Assembly: GCA_963827595.1 (NCBI GenBank)
Contig: CAWHBT010000010.1
Location: 192,997-256,996, forward strand
Direction: 5' to 3'
Source of the DNA: DATEDA01 sp963827595
Lineage (GTDB): Bacteria; Pseudomonadota; Gammaproteobacteria; Burkholderiales; SG8-39
DNA: 64,000 bases
Of the stretch, positions 28,171-37,525 are shown in pieces. Both the position numbers and the translations under genes were made by a program. How positions within the stretch are numbered: the first letter of the stretch is position 1; each line of letters starts with the position of its first letter. The notes under the pieces were generated by a model, which ran no database searches, was not told where the DNA came from, and saw only the letters and a list, made by a program, of their open reading frames with translations.

Positions 28171-28947
28171 TCAGGCCTTCTCCCGCTGCCACGGCCGGGC
28201 GAGGGCGGGCTTGGGCGGAGGGCCCTTGACGACGACTTTCTTCACGTAGATGTTGTAGAGAAGGAGGTCGCGGATGACCTCTGCGTCGGCGATCTTGTCC
28301 ACGCCGTGGAACGCCCGGTCGGTCTTGAAAAAGCCGAACAGGGCGTTCGACCGGTATTCCATCGTCGCGACTTTCTTGAAGAGCTCGCGGGCGTGATTCA
28401 CCGTCCCCTCGCAGCGAAGTCCTGGATCGAGCGGCGCATAGATGGACGTGCCGAGGTGCCGCATGCGGTCGTCGGGCGGCAGGTAGAAGAGCAGCGACAC
28501 GACCTTCCGCGGTGTATCGGTGTGCGGCGAGATCGCGTAGTTCGTGAAGTCGCGCACCAGGCGGCAGTCGGTGTCGGTCTGGAGCTCGGCGTGCTCCACG
28601 AACCGCTGGTCGATCTCGCGGCGAAACTTCGCCAGCAGCAGCTGCACGAAGCCCGCGCCGAGAATCCAGGAGTTCAGCTCCGCCCAGAACGTCCCCGAAC
28701 CACGCTCGAACTCGCGCTCCTCGAGCTCGCTCGTCGCGACGATGTACCGCTCTTCGTACATGCCCTTGGCGACCGTGCCGGTCTCGTCGAGGCGCTTGTA
28801 CCCGTCGAGCTCGGGCAGCCGCTCGCGCAACGCGCGGTAGAAGTCGTCCGGGAAGACGTTGTCCACGTAGAAATGGGGGAACGGGTAGACGCGGATCGGC
28901 GCGTTCGCGATCCGGTACCAGACGTGCTGTTCGACGTCGAAAGACAT
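28171..28947 (-). CDS. 2-oxoglutarate/Fe(II)-dependent oxygenase-like protein
   Basis: A 258-residue protein with a double-stranded beta-helix pattern. Iron ligands appear as His-x-Asp in ISPHTDTPRKVVSLLFYLPP and a distal His in AFHGVDKI; the order and spacing fit prolyl-hydroxylase-like and phytanoyl-type oxygenases. N-terminal PFPHFYVDNVFPDDFYRALR is common in sugar/peptide-cluster oxygenases found with glycan genes. The start is chosen at 28947 (MSFDVEQHVWY), since the longer upstream frame has poor composition. The substrate is unknown; the neighbours (OGT, methyltransferase, glycosyltransferases) suggest a modification on a glycan or a surface protein. Confidence 0.75.
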   Translation of the reverse strand: MSFDVEQHVWYRIANAPIRVYPFPHFYVDNVFPDDFYRALRERLPELDGYKRLDETGTVAKGMYEERYIVATSELEEREFERGSGTFWAELNSWILGAGFVQLLLAKFRREIDQRFVEHAELQTDTDCRLVRDFTNYAISPHTDTPRKVVSLLFYLPPDDRMRHLGTSIYAPLDPGLRCEGTVNHARELFKKVATMEYRSNALFGFFKTDRAFHGVDKIADAEVIRDLLLYNIYVKKVVVKGPPPKPALARPWQREKA

Positions 28948-29216
28948 CGTTCCCGACACTTCTTCACACCTGTGAATGCGCGATCCGCGCGCCCCGGCAA
29001 GTGTAGCGGCGCTGCCTCCCCGTTGTCCAACGCGGGTCCGGGCCGATGCCCAGTATTGCGCAACGGGCGCCGGCACTGCGCCGCCACCCGCTCGGCGATG
29101 CACCGCGCGCGCTGGCCTTCCAGGGAGGATTGCACGGGTCGCGGAGGTGCCCCCCGCTATAATGTTGGCGCCGAGCCCCTCTCCCGCCCGCGACTCGAGC
29201 CCAGCTGGATCCCGCC

Positions 29217-29879
29217 ATGCCCTTCGGCCGCACCAACCCGAGCCCGCGTTACCGCGAACTCGTCGAGCTGTACCGGCAGATGCATCTGGAGGGCGACCGG
29301 CTGCTCAACCTCCCGCCGCAGCAGATCTTCCCGGGGCTCAACCTGCGGGCCGAGGTCACGCGGATCAAGCAGCTGATCACGGCGACTGGCGCGACATCGA
29401 TTCTCGACTACGGAAGCGGCAAGGGAAAGCAGTACGACGGACCGCTGCGGCTGAGCGACGGCACCGCCTACGACACCGTGCAGGACTACTGGGACGTCGA
29501 CTACGTGCACTGCTACGACCCCAGCTACCCGCCGTTCAGCACGCTGCCCTCGGGGAAGTTCGACGGCGTGGTCTCGACCGACGTGCTCGAGCACTGCCCG
29601 GAGGACGACGTCGAGTGGATCGTCGACGAAATGTTCGGGTTCGCGAGGCGGTTCGTGTTCGCGAACGTGGCGTGCTTTCCGGCGCTGAAGCGCCTCCCGA
29701 CCGGCGAGAACGCGCACTGCACGGTCAAGCCGCCGGGCTGGTGGGGTGCGCTGGTGCGCAGTGTCGCGGGCCGCCACCCCGGCGTCGCGTGGGAGTTCTC
29801 GTTCGAGATTCACGAGGACGGGCCGGACGGCCGGAGGGTCTCCCATACCGCGCTCACCAGTCACGGTGGCGCGTCGTGA
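29217..29879 (+). CDS. Class I SAM-dependent methyltransferase-like protein
   Basis: A 220-residue protein with a Rossmann methyltransferase core: SAM-binding motif I ATSILDYGSGKGKQYDG near residues 60-76, motif II-like DYVHCYDPSYPPF, and FDGVVSTDVLEHCPEDD as the motif IV/post region. C-terminal part HCTVKPPGWWGALVRSV is often seen in glycan-cluster methyltransferases. ATG 29217. Its TGA overlaps the GTG of the following glycosyltransferase by four bases (GTGA), showing translational coupling. Target unknown; a sugar is likely from context. Confidence 0.8.
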   Translation: MPFGRTNPSPRYRELVELYRQMHLEGDRLLNLPPQQIFPGLNLRAEVTRIKQLITATGATSILDYGSGKGKQYDGPLRLSDGTAYDTVQDYWDVDYVHCYDPSYPPFSTLPSGKFDGVVSTDVLEHCPEDDVEWIVDEMFGFARRFVFANVACFPALKRLPTGENAHCTVKPPGWWGALVRSVAGRHPGVAWEFSFEIHEDGPDGRRVSHTALTSHGGAS

Positions 29880-30562
29880 TCCGGGTCTTCATCGGCTTCG
29901 ATCCGCGCGAGGCGGTCGCGTTCAGCGTGCTCGCGTACAGCATCCACGCCCGGGCGAGCGCGCCGGTCGCGATCGCGCCGCTCATGCTCTCGCAGCTCGG
30001 CGGCCTCCTGACGCGCGAGCGCCACCCGCTGCAGTCCACCGATTTCGCGTTCTCGCGGTTCCTGACGCCGTGTCTCTCGGACTACGAAGGCTGGAGCGTC
30101 TTCATGGATTGCGACATGCTGATGCTCGACGACGTCGCCAGGCTCTGGGCACTCCGGGACGACCGCTACGCGGTCCAGGTCGTCAAGCACGACCACCAGC
30201 CGCGCGAGTCGGTCAAGTTCCTCGGCCAGACCCAGACGCAGTACCCGAAAAAGAACTGGTCGAGCGTCATGCTGTTCAACAACGCCCGGTGCCGCGTTCT
30301 CACGCCCGAGTACGTCAGCACCGCGTCCGGGCTCGAGCTGCACCAGTTCAAGTGGCTGCCCGACGAGGCGCTGATCGGCGCCCTGCCGCGGCGCTGGAAC
30401 CACCTGGTCGGCTACTACGAGCCGACCCGGGAGGCGTCGCTCGTTCACTACACGCTCGGCGGGCCCTATTTCGAGGAGTACCGCGACTGCGAGTACGCCG
30501 CCGAGTGGCGGGCGGAGCTCGACGCGATGCGCCATGCCGAACAGCACCGCGCGCTGGCGTAG
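29876..30562 (+). CDS. GT-A fold glycosyltransferase
   Basis: A 228-residue protein, starting at GTG 29876 inside the end of the methyltransferase gene. It begins IRVFIGFDPREAVAFSVLAYS and carries a DxD-type metal/nucleotide-sugar motif in VFMDCDMLMLDDV (about residues 79-91), with FSRFLTPCL upstream and WLPDEALIG, VHYTLGGPYFEEY downstream. This arrangement is like the GT8/GT24-type retaining transferases. It is soluble, with no membrane helix. It probably adds a sugar in the same pathway as the coupled methyltransferase. Confidence 0.8.
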   Translation: MIRVFIGFDPREAVAFSVLAYSIHARASAPVAIAPLMLSQLGGLLTRERHPLQSTDFAFSRFLTPCLSDYEGWSVFMDCDMLMLDDVARLWALRDDRYAVQVVKHDHQPRESVKFLGQTQTQYPKKNWSSVMLFNNARCRVLTPEYVSTASGLELHQFKWLPDEALIGALPRRWNHLVGYYEPTREASLVHYTLGGPYFEEYRDCEYAAEWRAELDAMRHAEQHRALA

Positions 30563-30610
30563 CCGCCGCGGCGGCGCGCTGCGCGCGGGTGCCCGGTCCC
30601 GGCGTGGCCC

Positions 30611-33600
30611 ATGCTCACCCGGCTGATCAGGGATCTGTTCCGCCCGTCCGGGCGGGCCCGCGGCGCGCCGGTCGATCCGGGCGCGGCGGTGGTGGAACGC
30701 GCCGTCAAGGCGCTCCATAGCGCCCCCGAGGAAGCCGAGCGCTTGTGCCGCGACGTGCTGCGCGACCTGCCGGAGCACGTCGAGGCCCGGGTGACGCTCG
30801 GCGCGGCCCAGCTCCGGCGGGGCGAGCCCGCGGCGGCCGTCGTAACGCTGCGCGAAGCGCTCCGCGCCGCGCCGCGACACGGCGAGGGCCAGCTCCTGCT
30901 CGGGAAAGCGCTCCGTGCCGCGGGCGACGTCGATGCCGCGGTCCTCGCCATGCAGCGCGCGCAACCGCTGATCCCGGAACGCTCGGACTTCTGGAACGAG
31001 TTCGGGCTGCTACAGCTCCAGCTGGGCAACCTGGACTCCGCGTGGGTCAACTTCGACCGCGCGGCGGCGCTCAACGCCCATCAGGCGCAGGCGTGGATCA
31101 ACCTCGCCGTCGTGGCGCAACGCCAGGGGTTGTACGCGAAGGCGCTCGCGTGCCTCGAGCGTGCGGTGGAAGCCGAGCCGGACTCGGGCCTCGCCTGGAG
31201 CAACTACGGCCTCGCGCTGCGCGACAACGATCGGCTCGAGGAGGCGATCCCGGCGCTGCGCCGCGCCGCCGAGCTGCGCTCCGTGCATGCGGCGACGCGA
31301 ATAAACCTCGCGGCGGTGCTCCTCGACGATGAGCAGTATGACGAAGCGCGCGTGCAGGCCGAGCACGCCCTCAAGCTGCAGCCCGAGTCTCCGGAGGCGC
31401 ACGTCGTCATCGCGTCGCTGCAAGCGCGGACGGGCGAGTTTCAGCGTGCCGCCGAGTCGTACGAGCGGGCGCTGCTGATCAGCCCGGACAGCGCAGTCGC
31501 GCGGGCGGGGCTCGGCGAGCTGCAGCTGCTCGAGCGCGACTTCGGGCGCGGCTGGGACAACTACGAGCACCGATTCGGCCTTGCCGATGCCGCCGCGCCC
31601 AAGCTGCCGTTCCCGCGCTGGGACGGCGCCGGGCTCGCGCCGGGCCGTCTGCTCGTGCGTTCGGAGCAAGGGATCGGCGACATGATCCTGTTCGCTTCCT
31701 GCGTGCCCGACGCGCTGCACCGCGTGCAACGTCTCGTGCTGGAGGCTCCCGAAAAGCTCGTCCCGCTCTTCGCTCGCTCCTTTGCCGGTGTTGAAGTCCG
31801 ACCCGGCGACCCCCGGCTATCCGTCCTGGCTGGGGGAATTCGGGGACGTGCGCGCGGCGATCCCTGCCGGCAGCCTCATGGGCTTCTTTCGCCGGCGCGT
31901 CGCGGACTTTCCAGCGCGCAAGGCCTACCTCCACGCCGATCCGGCGCGAGTCGAGCGCTGGCGCGAGCGGCTCGCCCAGCTCGGGCCGGGACCGAAGCTC
32001 GGCCTCACGTGGGGCGGCGGCTTCTACCGCACCGGGCGCAAGGGCAGGACGATCGCGCCGGATGACCTCGAGCCGCTGCTCGCCCATTCGGCGGTTCACT
32101 TCGTGAGCCTGCAGTACACGCCCGCGGCCGCCGCTGAGGCGGCGGAGCTGGGCGCTCGCCGCGGCCGGCCCGTACACCACTGGCCGGAGGCGATCGACGA
32201 CTACGAGGAGACCGCGGCGCTGGTCACCGCGCTCGACTCGGTCGTCACGGTGTGCACTGCCGCTGCCCACCTCTCGGGTGCGCTCGGCCAGCGGGTCTGG
32301 ATCCTCGCCCCGGAGTCGGCCTCCTGGCGTTACTTGGGGTCGGGCGAGGATCTGCCCTGGTATCCGAGCGCGCGCGTGTTCCGCCGCGCGCCCGGTGGGG
32401 CATGGCGTGCAGTGGTCGAGCGTCTGGCCGATGCCCTCGGCGCTGAGCTGGGATTGGCCGTGCGGGCTGCCGGCCGCGACGGCGGCAAACCCGAACGTGA
32501 GCGGGGCGTGGACGATGTGCCGAGCCACGTGGTCGGTTCCGAAACGGCACCAGGCCAGCCGGCGGTAACGGTGGCCGAGGCGAGTCGCGAGGACGCCCGT
32601 CTCGGTCGGGCGCGCGAGCTGTGGACGCGGGGTGCGCGCGAAGCGGCGATCGAGTCGCTCGAGTCCGCGCTTGCGGCGGAACCGGCCTGGGCTGACGGCT
32701 GGCATGAGCTCGGCGCGCGCTACGCGGCGCTGAACCGGCTGGGCGAAGCGCGCGACTGCCTCGAGCTCGCGCTCCATCACGACGCCCGCCACCTCGGCTC
32801 GCTCGAGCTGCTTGCCAAGCTCAGCGAGAGCGCTACCGCGTACGCACTGGCGGCCGGCTATCTGGCGCGGGCTTGCGAGGTAGCCCCGCACCGGCCCGAC
32901 CTCCTCGTGCGGCTCGGCAAGGCGCAGTACTTGCTCGGCGCCCTCGGCGAGGCGCAGGCAAGCGTCCGCCGTGCGATCGCACTCGACGCCGGCAGCGTAG
33001 ACGCCCATGTCGTTCTCGGCCTGTCGCAGATCGGTGTGGAGGACTACCCGGCCGCGGTGGCGGCGCTCGAGACGGCAGTACGGCTCGCACCCAGAATGGT
33101 TTCGGGACATCTCAACCTCGGCAATGCGTACCTCTACGCCGGCCGGTTCGCCGAGGCCAAGGAGCGGCTGCGCTGGGTCATCACCCATGAGCCGAACAAC
33201 TTCATCGCGCGCTGGGACTATGCGCATCTCAAGCTCGCCAGCCGCGAGTACGAGGAAGGTTGGTCTCACTACGAGTTCCGCAAGCAGGCGGTCGGCGTCG
33301 CCGGCAAGACCCTGAGTCTCCCCGAGTGGCGCGGCCAGCCGCTCGACGACGGCACGGTGCTGGTCATCCTGCGCGAGCAGGGGCTCGGCGACGAGATCAT
33401 GTTCACTTCCTGCATGCCCGACGTGCTGAGCCGCGTGCGCCGGTGCGTCCTGCAGTGCGACGCGCGGCTGACCAGGCTGTTCGCACGGTCGTTTCCCGGC
33501 GTTGAAACAGTGGTGGGCGACGCGGTGCGCTCGGCACTCGGTCAGGCGTCGGGGCGCGAAGTCGCGGCCGGGACGCTGCCGGTGCTCTTCCGGCGGAGCG

Positions 33601-34167
33601 AGCGCGAGTTTCCGGCCCATCGCGGCTATCTGCAGGCCGACGAAGCCCGCGTGGCCGACTGGCGGCAGCGGCTCACTGCCCTCGGGCCGGGGCTGAAGGT
33701 CGGCCTGTCATGGCGCGGCGGCTCGGCGCACACGCGGACGAAACTCCGCAGCATTCCGCTCCTCGACCTGGCGCCGGTCCTGCGGGTGCCCGGGTGCCGC
33801 TTCGTGAGTCTGCAGTACGGCGCCGTCGATGAGGACATCGCAACGCTCGCGCGCGAGCCCGGGCTCGGGCTCGCCCAGTTTCCCCGAGATCAGCTCGGAC
33901 TACGACGAGACGGCGGCCCTCGTCTCGGCCCTGGACCTCGTGGTTACCGTTTGCACCTCGATCGTTCACCTGACGGGCGCGCTCGGCCGTCCGGTCTGGG
34001 TGCTCGTGCCGAGCGTCCCGGAGTGGCGCTACTGCTTCGAGGGGGAAACGCTCCCCTGGTACCCCAGCGCGCGACTGATCCGCCAGCGGGCGGGCGAGCC
34101 TTGGGCGCTGCCGGTGGCGGAGGCGGCGCGCCGACTCGGTGCACTCGCTGGGGTCGTTCCCCGGTGA
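30611..34167 (+). CDS. Internally duplicated TPR / GT9-like glycosyltransferase (two frameshifts)
   Basis: A very long frame (about 1,180 codons) with the same two-part architecture twice. Unit 1: TPRs (about 30-310) then a heptosyltransferase-like domain with RSEQGIGDMILFASCVPDAL and VCTAAAHLSGALGQRVW. Unit 2: TPRs (VRLAPRMVSGHLNLGNAYLY) then LREQGLGDEIMFTSCMPDVL, LKVGLSWRGGSAHTR and VCTSIVHLTGALGRPVW. No stop separates the units. The frame slips near 31,800-31,850 and near 33,885, each inside a domain whose other copy shows what the missing frame should read. It may be a single fused protein or two genes whose junction was lost. A terminator follows. Likely a glycosyltransferase with protein-interaction repeats, acting in the neighbouring modification pathway. 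Confidence 0.8.
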
Positions 34168-34205
34168 ACGGTCGGCTGGCGATCCGTGCTGCGGTGCCGC
34201 AACGG

Positions 34206-34227
34206 GTGACGAAGTGCGTCACTTTTT
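34206..34227 (+). terminator. Intrinsic terminator after the TPR-glycosyltransferase gene
   Basis: GTGACG / CGTCAC stem with AAGTG loop, followed directly by TTTTT. It isolates the pilin gene from the preceding operon. Confidence 0.75.
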
Positions 34228-34425
34228 GACGGCTGGCAGATCGCGCCCGGCGGCCGAGGGAATGCGCGGCCGGCGTGGGGCCGTGCCACGCGACTGCTCG
34301 GGTCGCCTTTGTACTGTCGTCACGGAACCCACACAGCGCATAAAACGTCATAGTTTCAGTGCGTTACGATGAAATTTGGGAGCAGGGGTTCGGTGCCAGC
34401 GTGGGCGCGTCGCAGGGTCGAGATG

Positions 34426-34441
34426 TGGCATATGTCCTGCT
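34426..34441 (+). promoter_or_regulatory. Sigma-54 promoter of the first pilin gene
   Basis: TGGCATATGTCCTGCT has GG (-24) and GC (-12) at the exact 12-base distance, and lies 38 bases before the pilin ATG. The second pilin gene has an almost identical element. Sigma-54 control through PilSR-like activators is well known for PilA genes. Confidence 0.75.
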
Positions 34442-34479
34442 TCTAAGGGCGTGCATTCTTCAGAGGGAGGGTTCATCGA

Positions 34480-34899
34480 ATGCACACCTTGCATAAGGGC
34501 TTTACCCTGATCGAGTTGATGATCGTGGTCGCGATCATCGGCATTCTGGCGGCGGTCGCGCTGCCGGCGTATCAGGACTACACGATCCGCGCCCGCGTCT
34601 CCGAACTGCTGCTCGGCGCCTCCGCCACGCGGACGGCGTACACCGAGAGCGCGCAGAACCTCAACGGCTTGACCAACGCGACGGGGAACGCGTGGGACCA
34701 ACTGTCGATCCAGTCGTACGGCTTCATCGACAACGCGGTAGTGAACACAACTATAGTCCTCAATGCGAAGTCGACCATCGGCACGGCGGGTCTCGTCGTG
34801 ACGCTGACGCCCTCGTACAACACGACCGCCAATACCGTCACCTGGTCGTGCGCGGTGACGCCGACTCGGTACGAGCCGTCGACCTGCCGCAACGACTGA
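34480..34899 (+). CDS. pilA: Type IV pilin (PilA-like), copy 1
   Basis: Major-pilin-like protein of 139 residues. Short basic leader MHTLHKG, prepilin peptidase cut before Phe, then FTLIELMIVVAIIGILAAVA with Glu at +5 of the mature protein, the classic type IV pilin N-terminus; it acts as membrane helix and then as pilus core. The C-terminal domain has a probable disulfide pair (WSCAVTPTRYEPSTC) and Thr/Asn-rich segments (SYNTTANTVTW) that could be glycosylated. Ribosome site GAGGGAGG precedes ATG 34480. It has its own sigma-54 promoter and strong terminator. A second copy follows at 35163, differing at about eight residues. Confidence 0.95.
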   Translation: MHTLHKGFTLIELMIVVAIIGILAAVALPAYQDYTIRARVSELLLGASATRTAYTESAQNLNGLTNATGNAWDQLSIQSYGFIDNAVVNTTIVLNAKSTIGTAGLVVTLTPSYNTTANTVTWSCAVTPTRYEPSTCRND

Positions 34900-34954
34900 C
34901 GCAGTACGTCAGGTTTGGCTGTCCCCGGCGCTGTCGGGGCGCCAACCCCCTGGG

Positions 34955-34984
34955 AAGCGGGCCGAACGGCCCGCTTCTTCTTTG
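34955..34984 (+). terminator. Intrinsic terminator of pilin copy 1
   Basis: Nine-bp stem AAGCGGGCC / GGCCCGCTT with a GAAC loop, followed by CTTCTTTG. The terminator of copy 2 has a related stem. Confidence 0.85.
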
Positions 34985-35093
34985 CCCCGCGGGTCCCGAA
35001 TAGGGAACGATGAGCCTTTTGGCGCGGCGGATTTCACACTCGACCGGGAACGCCGGGCGATTCCGTGACGGAATACCGGCGGTGGGGGCCGCG

Positions 35094-35109
35094 TGGCATG
35101 TGTCCTGCT
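35094..35109 (+). promoter_or_regulatory. Sigma-54 promoter of the second pilin gene
   Basis: TGGCATGTGTCCTGCT, differing at one position from the element before copy 1, with the same -24/-12 spacing; 53 bases before the pilin ATG. The sequence between promoter and gene differs from copy 1, so the conserved promoter is not simply part of an unchanged duplication. Confidence 0.75.
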
Positions 35110-35162
35110 CCTAGGGAAGCGTGCAGATTTTGCACTTGTCCAACCAACTAGGAGTTTGCTGA

Positions 35163-35582
35163 ATGCGTACGCTGCAGAAAGGCTTTACCCTGATCGAACT
35201 GATGATCGTAGTCGCGATCATCGGCATTCTGGCGGCGGTCGCGCTGCCGGCGTATCAGGACTACACGATCCGCGCCCGCGTCTCCGAACTGCTGCTCGGC
35301 GCCTCCGCCACGCGGACGGCGTACACCGAGAGCGCGCAGAACCTCAACGCCTTGACCAACGCGGCGGGGAACGCGTGGGACAACCTGTCGATCCAGTCGT
35401 ACGGCTTCATCGACAACGCGGTAGTGAACACAAATATGGTCCTCAATGCGAAGTCGACCATCGGCACGGCGGGTCTCGTCGTGACGCTGACGCCTTCGTA
35501 CAACACGACCGCCAATACCGTCACCTGGTCGTGCGCGGTGACCCCGACCCGTTACGAGCCGTCGGCCTGCCGCAACGACTAA
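35163..35582 (+). CDS. pilA: Type IV pilin (PilA-like), copy 2
   Basis: A 139-residue paralogue of the gene at 34480. Leader MRTLQKG, then the same FTLIELMIVVAIIGILAAVA helix. Differences from copy 1 are two leader residues (His to Arg, His to Gln) and six scattered substitutions, including TTIVLN to TNMVLN and STCRND to SACRND. The disulfide loop is retained. TAGGAG precedes the ATG. With its own promoter and terminator it is an independent unit; the two could give pili of slightly different surface, or provide material for gene conversion. Confidence 0.95.
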   Translation: MRTLQKGFTLIELMIVVAIIGILAAVALPAYQDYTIRARVSELLLGASATRTAYTESAQNLNALTNAAGNAWDNLSIQSYGFIDNAVVNTNMVLNAKSTIGTAGLVVTLTPSYNTTANTVTWSCAVTPTRYEPSACRND

Positions 35583-35634
35583 CAAGACACGGTCTGGCTG
35601 CGCCCGGCAATACCCGGGGGCGCCAAACGCCGAG

Positions 35635-35666
35635 GAAACGGGCCCTAGCGGCCCGTTTCTTTTTTC
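35635..35666 (+). terminator. Intrinsic terminator of pilin copy 2
   Basis: Ten-bp stem GAAACGGGCC / GGCCCGTTTC with CTAGC loop, followed by TTTTTT. Confidence 0.88.
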
Positions 35667-35772
35667 CGCCTCGCGCCCAGGCAAGCCCTCGCGCTGGCTG
35701 AGCCCTGAGCCCTCCGCGGCTACACTACGCGCAATCCGCGGTCTGGCGCGGGTTGTGAAGAGCGGGAGCTCC

Positions 35773-37503
35773 ATGCTGGCACAACTGCTGCGGCGCGCGC
35801 TGTCCCGTCCTGCCGGTTCGAAGGAGGCGTCGCGCGCGCAGAGGCCGCAGGCCGGTGCGTCATCGGACCTGCCCGTCGTTGCGTTTCTCTCGACCATCGA
35901 TCGGACCTGTTTCATCCCGGACGAGGCGGTCTCTTCGCGCCTCGCGAGCACGCGGCTGCGCACGCTGATCCCCGCGGGGCAGATCGCGGGCCAGGCACGC
36001 GTCGCCCTGGTGCCGTGGTCGGCCCTGCTCGACCCGGCGGGCTTCGGCGCGCTCGGGGCGCCCGCGGCGCTGGTCGTCTCCAAACTCTCCACCGCCGAGG
36101 TGCTGACGCGGCGCGAGGAGGTCGAACGCGGCCTCGAACGGCTCCGGGCGCTGCACGGGAGCGTCCGGCTCGTTGCCGATCTGTCGGACGACTACGCGGC
36201 CATGGCGAACGAGCTGAACCAGCCGTTCCTCGAGGCCTACCAGCGCGGGCTCGCCGACACGTGCGTGCTGGCCGTGCCGTGCGAAGCGCTGGCAAAGCGG
36301 CTGCGCCCGATCGCGCATCACGGCGTGCGGGTCATCGAAGACCCTTGGGAGAGCCCGCGGTCGAACCCGGCCGCAGTCCGCGGCGGCGACCCGCTGCAGC
36401 TGCTGTGGTTCGGCAACCTGGGCGATACGAATGCGGGCGTCGTGGAGGGCGGGCTGAGACAGGTCGTGGCCGCATTGCGAGGCCGCCGCGCCCGAGTCGA
36501 AGTCATCGCCGGCCGTGAGCGGAGCGGGCTCGTCGCGGGGATCGCCGAGCGCCTGAACCGCGAGTATCCGGCCGCCTCCCTCCAGTTCGTGGAGTGGTCC
36601 CTCGAGACGGTGTGGACCGCCCTCGCTCGCTGCGACCTCGTCCTGCTCCCGCAGGATCACCGCGACGCCTGGGGCAGCGTGAAGTCTCACAATCGCCTCG
36701 TGGAGGCGATCCGCGGCGGGCGGTTCGCGCTCGCCTCGCCGATCCCCTCCTACGTGGAGCTCGCGGACTACGCCTGGGTCGGCGAGAACCTCGCCGAAGG
36801 GCTCACGTGGGCCCTGGATCACCCGCGCGAAGCCGAGCAACGGGTCGCCGCCGGTCAGGCGCACATCGCGACGCGCTTCGCGCCGGAGGTCGTCGGCCGG
36901 AAGTGGTCGGAGCTGCTCGGCCTTGATCGCGCGGCCGGGGCCGCTCCGCCGCCGGCAGGCAAAGGCGTCGGGGAGTCGCTGCGGCTCAACCTCGGTTGCG
37001 GCGACAAGATTCTTCCGGGATACGTGAACGTCGACGTCGCGCCGGCCCGCGCCGGTCGCGCGCCGGACGTGATCTGCGACCTCCACAAGCTCGATCCGTT
37101 CGACGCGGACGCGGCCGACGAAGTGCTCGCCGTGCACGTCGTCGAGCATTTCTGGCGCTGGGAGGTCGTGGCGGTGCTCCGGGAGTGGCTGCGAGTGCTC
37201 AAGCCCGGCGGACGAATGATCATCGAATGCCCCAATCTGTTGACCGCTTGCGAGGAGCTGCTGCGGGATCCGGGGCGCGCGGCGGGCCCTGGCCGCGAGG
37301 GGCAGCGCACGATGTGGGTGTTCTACGGCGATCCGGGTTGGCGCGACCCGCTGATGTGCCACCGGTGGAACTACACGCCGCAGAGTCTGCGAGCGCTGCT
37401 CGAGGAGGCGGGGCTCGTGAACGTCCGGCAGGAGCCCGCGCAATTCAAGCTGCGCGAGCCGCGGGACATGCGAGTCGTCGGCGAAAAGCCGGCCGGGCGC
37501 TGA
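35773..37503 (+). CDS. Glycosyltransferase-methyltransferase fusion protein
   Basis: A 576-residue two-domain protein. The N-terminal part (about 30-385) reads like a GT-B glycosyltransferase: VVAFLSTIDRTCFIPDEAVS, LQLLWFGNLGDTNAGVV, CDLVLLPQDHRDAWGSVKSH, RLVEAIRGGRFALASPIPSY. The C-terminal part (about 400-570) is a class I SAM methyltransferase: LRLNLGCGDKILPGYVNVDV, VLAVHVVEHFWRWEVVAVL and VLKPGGRMIIECPN. Start is taken at ATG 35773, which has GGGAG six bases before it; an in-frame GTG at 35755 is the alternative. It may make and cap a sugar by O-methylation, and may act on the pilin or on LPS. Confidence 0.82.
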   Translation: MLAQLLRRALSRPAGSKEASRAQRPQAGASSDLPVVAFLSTIDRTCFIPDEAVSSRLASTRLRTLIPAGQIAGQARVALVPWSALLDPAGFGALGAPAALVVSKLSTAEVLTRREEVERGLERLRALHGSVRLVADLSDDYAAMANELNQPFLEAYQRGLADTCVLAVPCEALAKRLRPIAHHGVRVIEDPWESPRSNPAAVRGGDPLQLLWFGNLGDTNAGVVEGGLRQVVAALRGRRARVEVIAGRERSGLVAGIAERLNREYPAASLQFVEWSLETVWTALARCDLVLLPQDHRDAWGSVKSHNRLVEAIRGGRFALASPIPSYVELADYAWVGENLAEGLTWALDHPREAEQRVAAGQAHIATRFAPEVVGRKWSELLGLDRAAGAAPPPAGKGVGESLRLNLGCGDKILPGYVNVDVAPARAGRAPDVICDLHKLDPFDADAADEVLAVHVVEHFWRWEVVAVLREWLRVLKPGGRMIIECPNLLTACEELLRDPGRAAGPGREGQRTMWVFYGDPGWRDPLMCHRWNYTPQSLRALLEEAGLVNVRQEPAQFKLREPRDMRVVGEKPAGR

Positions 37504-37525
37504 ATCGGCGCGCCCGACGGACTCG

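Larger units (their letters stand above)
34168..34479. other. 312-base gap: terminator and pilin control region
   Basis: Contains the terminator at 34206, an A/T-richer stretch at about 34330-34380 that includes TTTCA and TGAAA half-sites in inverted order 12 bases apart (a possible enhancer-binding site), and the -24/-12 promoter at 34426. No coding frame is apparent. Confidence 0.6.
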
